Below, in pieces: positions 8,180 through 10,492 of a DNA stretch of 10,492 nucleotides. The notes beneath the pieces are model-generated. The model saw nothing but the letters and a program-made list of their open reading frames with translations, did not search any database and had not been told where the DNA came from. Numbering within the stretch: position 1 is the first letter of the stretch; each line of letters starts with the position of its first letter. The translations under genes and the position numbers were made by a program. Source of the stretch: Nitrospinota bacterium (lineage in GTDB: Bacteria > Nitrospinota > Nitrospinia > UBA9942 > JAHJSF01); NCBI GenBank assembly GCA_018830405.1, contig JAHJSF010000122.1, positions 1-10,492 on the forward strand, given 5' to 3'.

Positions 8180-9832
8180 ATGAGAGATAATTTGAAAGAT
8201 ATAAAAGATATAAGTAACTATCTTGCCTCCACCCCGTCTGCCACTCATTGGAGCAGGATCGGAGTAAGGAGACGGGCCGGTATTCTCTTTCCCCTCTTTT
8301 CTCTCAACACCGAGGCCAATCTTGGCATAGGCGAGTTCGCCGATTTGAATCTCTTGGCAGAGTGGTGTTCCCTGACCGGGCATAGCATCATACAACTTCT
8401 CCCTCTGAATGACAGCGGTTCCAGTAATGTCCCTTATTCGGCCATATCCGCCTTTGCCCTCAACCCTATACATCTCTCCTGTTCCGCCATGGATGGGTAT
8501 GAGGAGAATGAGGGGCTAACTGTCCGTATTGAGCGTATTAAATTGGTCTGCAGGTCGACGAAACGGGTCGATTACGGTTATATTTTTAGGGAAAAAATGT
8601 CTCTGTATGAGGATATTTACCTTCTATTTAGGGAAAAGGAAAGAGGGAACTTATCGGACAGTTTTGACAAATATTGTCTGGATAACAGAGATTGGCTGGA
8701 CGATTATGGCCTGTATATGGCCCTCAGGGAGGAATATCGGGGGGAGAGGTGGGAGAAATGGCCCAGGGAATATAAGGAATATGAGAATAATAGCCTGGAA
8801 GTATTCAGGGAGGGGCATGGAGAGCGAATAAACTTTTACTCCTATCTACAGTGGCAGACGGAGAAACAGTTTCTGGCCGCCCATAACTATGCTGCCTCTA
8901 AAAATGTTTTGATATGTGGCGACCTCCCCTTTCTGGTGGCTAGGGATAGTGCTGATGTCTGGAGCAGGCAGTCTCTATTTCACCTTGATAGATCGGCCGG
9001 GGCCCCCCCTGATCAATTTTCCGAGTTGGGCCAGAAATGGGGATTCCCAACCATAAACAGGGAAATCGATTTCCAAAGCGGTCATGATTGGCATAAGAAA
9101 CGCCTTAAACAGGCGGAGAAATTCTATGATATCTATAGGATAGACCACGCCCTGGGTCTATACCGTATATACAGCGTGATGGTTGATGAACCTGATGCCC
9201 GTTACGGCTGGTTTGACCCTGCCGATGAATCGACTTGGGAGAAACAGGGGGAGTATATGATGAAAATGATGTTGGAGACCTCTCATATGCTTCCGGTTGC
9301 CGAAGACCTTGGAATGGTTCCCGATTGTGTCAGGCCGAACCTTAAATCTCTCGGTATTCCCCGAACCATTGTTGACAGGTGGGAGCGTAATTACAGAGGG
9401 GATTATAATTATGTTGCCCCCTCAGAAACTGAGGCCATAGCTGCCCACTACCTTAGCACCCATGATACGGAAACGGTTTGGGAGTGGTGGAAAAATAGTG
9501 AGTCGGATAGGCAGGATATGTATGAGGCGGTCTCGGGCGACGGTTTCCCGCCCCGGGTATTGGACGATGAGCTTCACGAAGCTATTTTAGAGCGTTGTTA
9601 CAGGTCAAACGCCCTCTGGGCCATAAACCTCCCCCAGGATATTTTTAGCGGTAAAATATTTTCCGAAAAACCCGAGCTTCACAGAATTAATATCCCCTCC
9701 CTGATATCAGACTCTAATTGGAGCTATCGTTTCCCTATTACTTTAGATGACCTCGTTTCCGATAAGGACGCCTATATAAAGGGAGAAAACAGGCGCATCA
9801 GGAAACTTATCGAAGATAGTGGGCGGATATAG
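8180..9832 (+). CDS. malQ: 4-alpha-glucanotransferase (amylomaltase, GH77)
   Basis: 550 aa, the normal size for the short, single-domain amylomaltases. The enzyme transfers alpha-1,4-glucan segments between maltodextrins in the cytoplasm, in maltose or glycogen metabolism. The GH77 barrel starts at RRAGILFPLFSLNTEANLGIGEFADL (31-56), then IIQLLPLND (70-78), PYSAISAFALNPI (85-97), GDLPFLVARDSADVW (247-261) and GAPPDQFSELGQKWG (274-288). The catalytic set is present: nucleophile Asp322 in YRIDHALG, acid/base Glu375 in PVAEDLG, and Asp429 in STHDTE. The ATG at 8180 has no clear ribosome-binding site. A TATAAT box at 8126-8131 could be a -10 element but lacks a recognisable -35. No other glycogen or maltose genes are nearby. 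A probable integron cassette begins 8 bp after the stop; the C-terminus itself looks complete. Confidence 0.94.
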   Translation: MRDNLKDIKDISNYLASTPSATHWSRIGVRRRAGILFPLFSLNTEANLGIGEFADLNLLAEWCSLTGHSIIQLLPLNDSGSSNVPYSAISAFALNPIHLSCSAMDGYEENEGLTVRIERIKLVCRSTKRVDYGYIFREKMSLYEDIYLLFREKERGNLSDSFDKYCLDNRDWLDDYGLYMALREEYRGERWEKWPREYKEYENNSLEVFREGHGERINFYSYLQWQTEKQFLAAHNYAASKNVLICGDLPFLVARDSADVWSRQSLFHLDRSAGAPPDQFSELGQKWGFPTINREIDFQSGHDWHKKRLKQAEKFYDIYRIDHALGLYRIYSVMVDEPDARYGWFDPADESTWEKQGEYMMKMMLETSHMLPVAEDLGMVPDCVRPNLKSLGIPRTIVDRWERNYRGDYNYVAPSETEAIAAHYLSTHDTETVWEWWKNSESDRQDMYEAVSGDGFPPRVLDDELHEAILERCYRSNALWAINLPQDIFSGKIFSEKPELHRINIPSLISDSNWSYRFPITLDDLVSDKDAYIKGENRRIRKLIEDSGRI

Positions 9833-9833
9833 G

Positions 9834-9891
9834 AGATAACGCTGAAGCTCAGGCGCCGCTACTTGCGGTTGCCTGAAGCGCGTTGTTAGGA
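9834..9891 (-). other. attC recombination site (59-base-element type)
   Basis: 58 bp, close to the minimum attC size. Minus-strand order: R'' TCCTAAC (9885-9891), spacer AACGCGCT (9877-9884), L'' TCAGGCAACCGC (9865-9876), loop AAGTA (9860-9864), L' GCGGCGCCTGA (9849-9859), spacer GCTTCAGC (9841-9848), R' GTTATCT (9834-9840). L''/L' pair as 6 bp plus 4 bp, with AA facing a single C, so L'' carries one extra base, as attC sites use to set strand choice. The two 8-nt spacers do not pair well, forming the usual unpaired central spacer. R' keeps GTT, but its outer bases match the malQ flank rather than the cassette, consistent with insertion at a chromosomal site. Confidence 0.75.
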
Positions 9892-9901
9892 GTCTTAATT
9901 T

Positions 9902-10075
9902 ATGAAAAATATAACAATCTCTTTTGGGCACAAAACAAAAACAATAACTGAAACAGAATTAAGAAAAGCACAAAGATTTAATATGCAAAATTTACCGAAA
10001 AAAGAAAGTAAAATTATTGATGCTGTGCTAAGTTATTTTTCTATTCACTACCTGACTGTTTCTGATAAGAATTAA
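9902..10075 (+). CDS. Hypothetical 57-aa protein in the cassette, antisense to cassette orientation
   Basis: ATG at 9902, TAA at 10073-10075. The product starts MKNITISFGHKTKTITETE and ends YFSIHYLTVSDKN. It is basic and mostly predicted helix, with no signal peptide or membrane segment. Not recognised. In favour of it being real: a good ribosome-binding site GGAG (9889-9892) 9 nt before the ATG, and a protein-like composition in very AT-rich DNA. Against: it is short, the Shine-Dalgarno is part of the attC R'' core and so would be there anyway, and it runs opposite to the cassette's sense direction. Its 3' end overlaps the 110-aa gene tail-to-tail by 35 bp. Confidence 0.45.
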   Translation: MKNITISFGHKTKTITETELRKAQRFNMQNLPKKESKIIDAVLSYFSIHYLTVSDKN

Positions 10076-10373
10076 TAATAAACTTACAGAAAGATTGCCA
10101 GTTGTTGAAATCATACCACCATTTGAAACCGTGTGATTCAACGCCGTCTTTTTTAAGTTTTGTAGATAATTCAGATAGCATTTTGAAAAGTGCGCTTTTG
10201 TCTGGGGAATCAGCATATTCATCTTGTTTATTGATTTTCCCTTGACTACCATTTACATATACTGGATGGCCACCATCAGCATTATGAAGGCCATGCCCAC
10301 TTTTTGTTTCAATTAATTTTTTTAATCCAAGATAGATTAATTCTGATTGATTGTATGATAATTTTTCAAACAT
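10041..10373 (-). CDS. Hypothetical 110-aa cassette protein
   Basis: The start is well supported: AGGAG (complement of 10380-10384) lies 6 nt before the ATG, the best ribosome-binding site in the window. The product is soluble-looking, with no signal or membrane segment. An N-terminal helical part (residues 1-22) is followed by a Gly/His/Asn-rich stretch (25-45), a charged helix (about 58-76), and an aromatic C-terminal patch with Trp85-Trp86, Tyr87, Phe89, Trp92, Phe95, and a single Cys96. I do not recognise a family, and small unknown proteins of this kind are typical of integron cassettes. It is in the sense orientation of the proposed cassette, and its stop lies about 150 bp before the attC R'' core. 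Function unknown. Confidence 0.75.
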   Translation of the reverse strand: MFEKLSYNQSELIYLGLKKLIETKSGHGLHNADGGHPVYVNGSQGKINKQDEYADSPDKSALFKMLSELSTKLKKDGVESHGFKWWYDFNNWQSFCKFIINSYQKQSGSE

Positions 10374-10398
10374 TTTATTCTCCTTTTTTTATATGAAA

Positions 10399-10428
10399 TT
10401 AATTTTTATTATATTAATTTTTATTATA
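10399..10428. repeat. Two tandem copies of a 15-bp AT-only unit
   Basis: Copies at 10399-10413 and 10414-10428 are identical (TTAATTTTTATTATA), with a partial third starting at 10429. Each contains the complement of TATAAT, so the duplication gives two possible -10 boxes for the minus-strand gene. Only the distal one has a 17-bp spaced -35 candidate. Confidence 0.85.
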
Positions 10429-10451
10429 TTAATTAATTTTTCTCCTAACAA
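10423..10451 (-). promoter_or_regulatory. Candidate promoter of the 110-aa cassette gene, straddling the insertion joint
   Basis: On the minus strand: -35 TTGTTA (10446-10451; 4 of 6 to TTGACA), 17-bp spacer, perfect -10 TATAAT (10423-10428). This predicts a start near 10415 and a leader of about 42 nt before the strong ribosome-binding site. The first half of the -35 box (TTG) comes from the flank and the second half (TTA) from the cassette end. Confidence 0.5.
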
Positions 10452-10492
10452 TTAATATGCGAACTAGTGTGTTTTCCAATCAACCCATCCAA

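Larger units (their letters stand above)
9840..10448 (-). mobile_element. Probable single integron gene cassette inserted downstream of malQ
   Basis: Read on the minus strand, the element starts TTAGGAG just after a G (crossover between 10449 and 10448) and ends in an attC site cut between 9840 and 9839. Its start (GTTAGGAG, complement of 10442-10449) and its R'' core (CTCCTAAC, complement of 9885-9892) are perfectly complementary over 8 bp, as expected when a circular cassette closes. The interior is about 25-35% GC by counting sample lines, against about 50% in malQ. It encodes a 110-aa protein in cassette orientation and a 57-aa ORF opposite. No integrase or attI is present. The 43 bp beyond 10449 show no attC-like pairing, so this looks like one cassette in a secondary G/TT site rather than an array. 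The reading rests on site structure, not on a homology search. Confidence 0.7.

Noticed and set aside
8180-9891. malQ itself as a plus-oriented cassette gene with the attC at its 3' end
   Set aside because: The L'' extra base, the spacer pattern and the 8-bp complementary ends all fit the minus orientation. No GTTATCT-like start lies upstream of malQ; the nearest GTTRRRY (GTTAAAC at 8008-8014) matches only the common TAAC part. malQ also has host-like composition.
10028-10252. Minus-strand 74-aa ORF within the cassette
   Set aside because: It overlaps the 110-aa gene in another frame and lacks the strong ribosome-binding site that the 110-aa gene has.
10399-10428. Tandem AT repeat as a CRISPR or iteron array
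   Set aside because: There are only two 15-bp copies with no spacers, placed in a promoter-like leader; it is a simple local duplication.
10442-10492. A second attC beginning at CTCCTAAC near the right edge
   Set aside because: The 43 bases after it show no L''/L'-type pairing, so a short attC is not supported. The sequence is better explained as the cassette's leading end plus native flank, although the window ends too early to exclude a long attC.

Overview
The window is ordinary bacterial chromosome at about 47% GC by eye, ending in a short, much more AT-rich insertion. A TonB-type energy transducer and a membrane-anchored FtsK point to a Gram-negative bacterium. EpmB, PII and NadB, and intergenic repeats built from short C-run/G-run hairpins, would fit Desulfobacterota- or Nitrospirota-like lineages, but that placement is a guess. 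Most host genes lack a clear Shine-Dalgarno sequence.

Layout, left to right. 25-615 is a short TonB-family protein. 732-2225 is a two-gene signalling unit: a receiver/HD-GYP cyclic-di-GMP phosphodiesterase followed 27 bp later by a stand-alone CheY/DivK-like receiver. A 314-bp gap follows, holding a cluster of hairpin-forming repeats. 2540-4150 is nadB (first step of NAD synthesis). 4149-4342 is a 194-bp imperfect palindrome that starts inside the nadB stop codon. 4376-6625 is ftsK (chromosome segregation at the septum). It converges on epmB (6665-7606, minus), and the 39-bp gap holds an exact 32-bp copy of half of the palindrome's central hairpin. epmB lies 33 bp downstream of glnB (7640-7978, minus), so the two probably form a glnB-epmB operon. 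Divergent from glnB is malQ (8180-9832, plus), a GH77 4-alpha-glucanotransferase.

The most notable part is the right end. Immediately after malQ is a 58-bp site with the full architecture of an integron attC recombination site, read on the minus strand: R'' core, 8-nt spacer, L'' with one extra base, loop, L', 8-nt spacer, GTT-type R' core. About 560 bp away, at 10442-10449, lies an 8-bp sequence exactly complementary to the R'' core, as expected for the other end of a gene cassette. The model is a single 609-bp cassette (9840-10448) inserted in minus orientation at a non-attI G/TT site 8 bp past the malQ stop, with no integrase in view. It carries a 110-aa unknown gene in cassette orientation, with a strong ribosome-binding site and a promoter whose -35 box straddles the insertion joint. 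It also carries a 57-aa unknown ORF on the other strand. Cassette DNA is roughly 25-35% GC against about 50% for malQ.

The chromosomal genes are housekeeping functions (NAD synthesis, division, nitrogen sensing, translation-factor modification, glucan metabolism) plus one signalling pair. They do not form one pathway.
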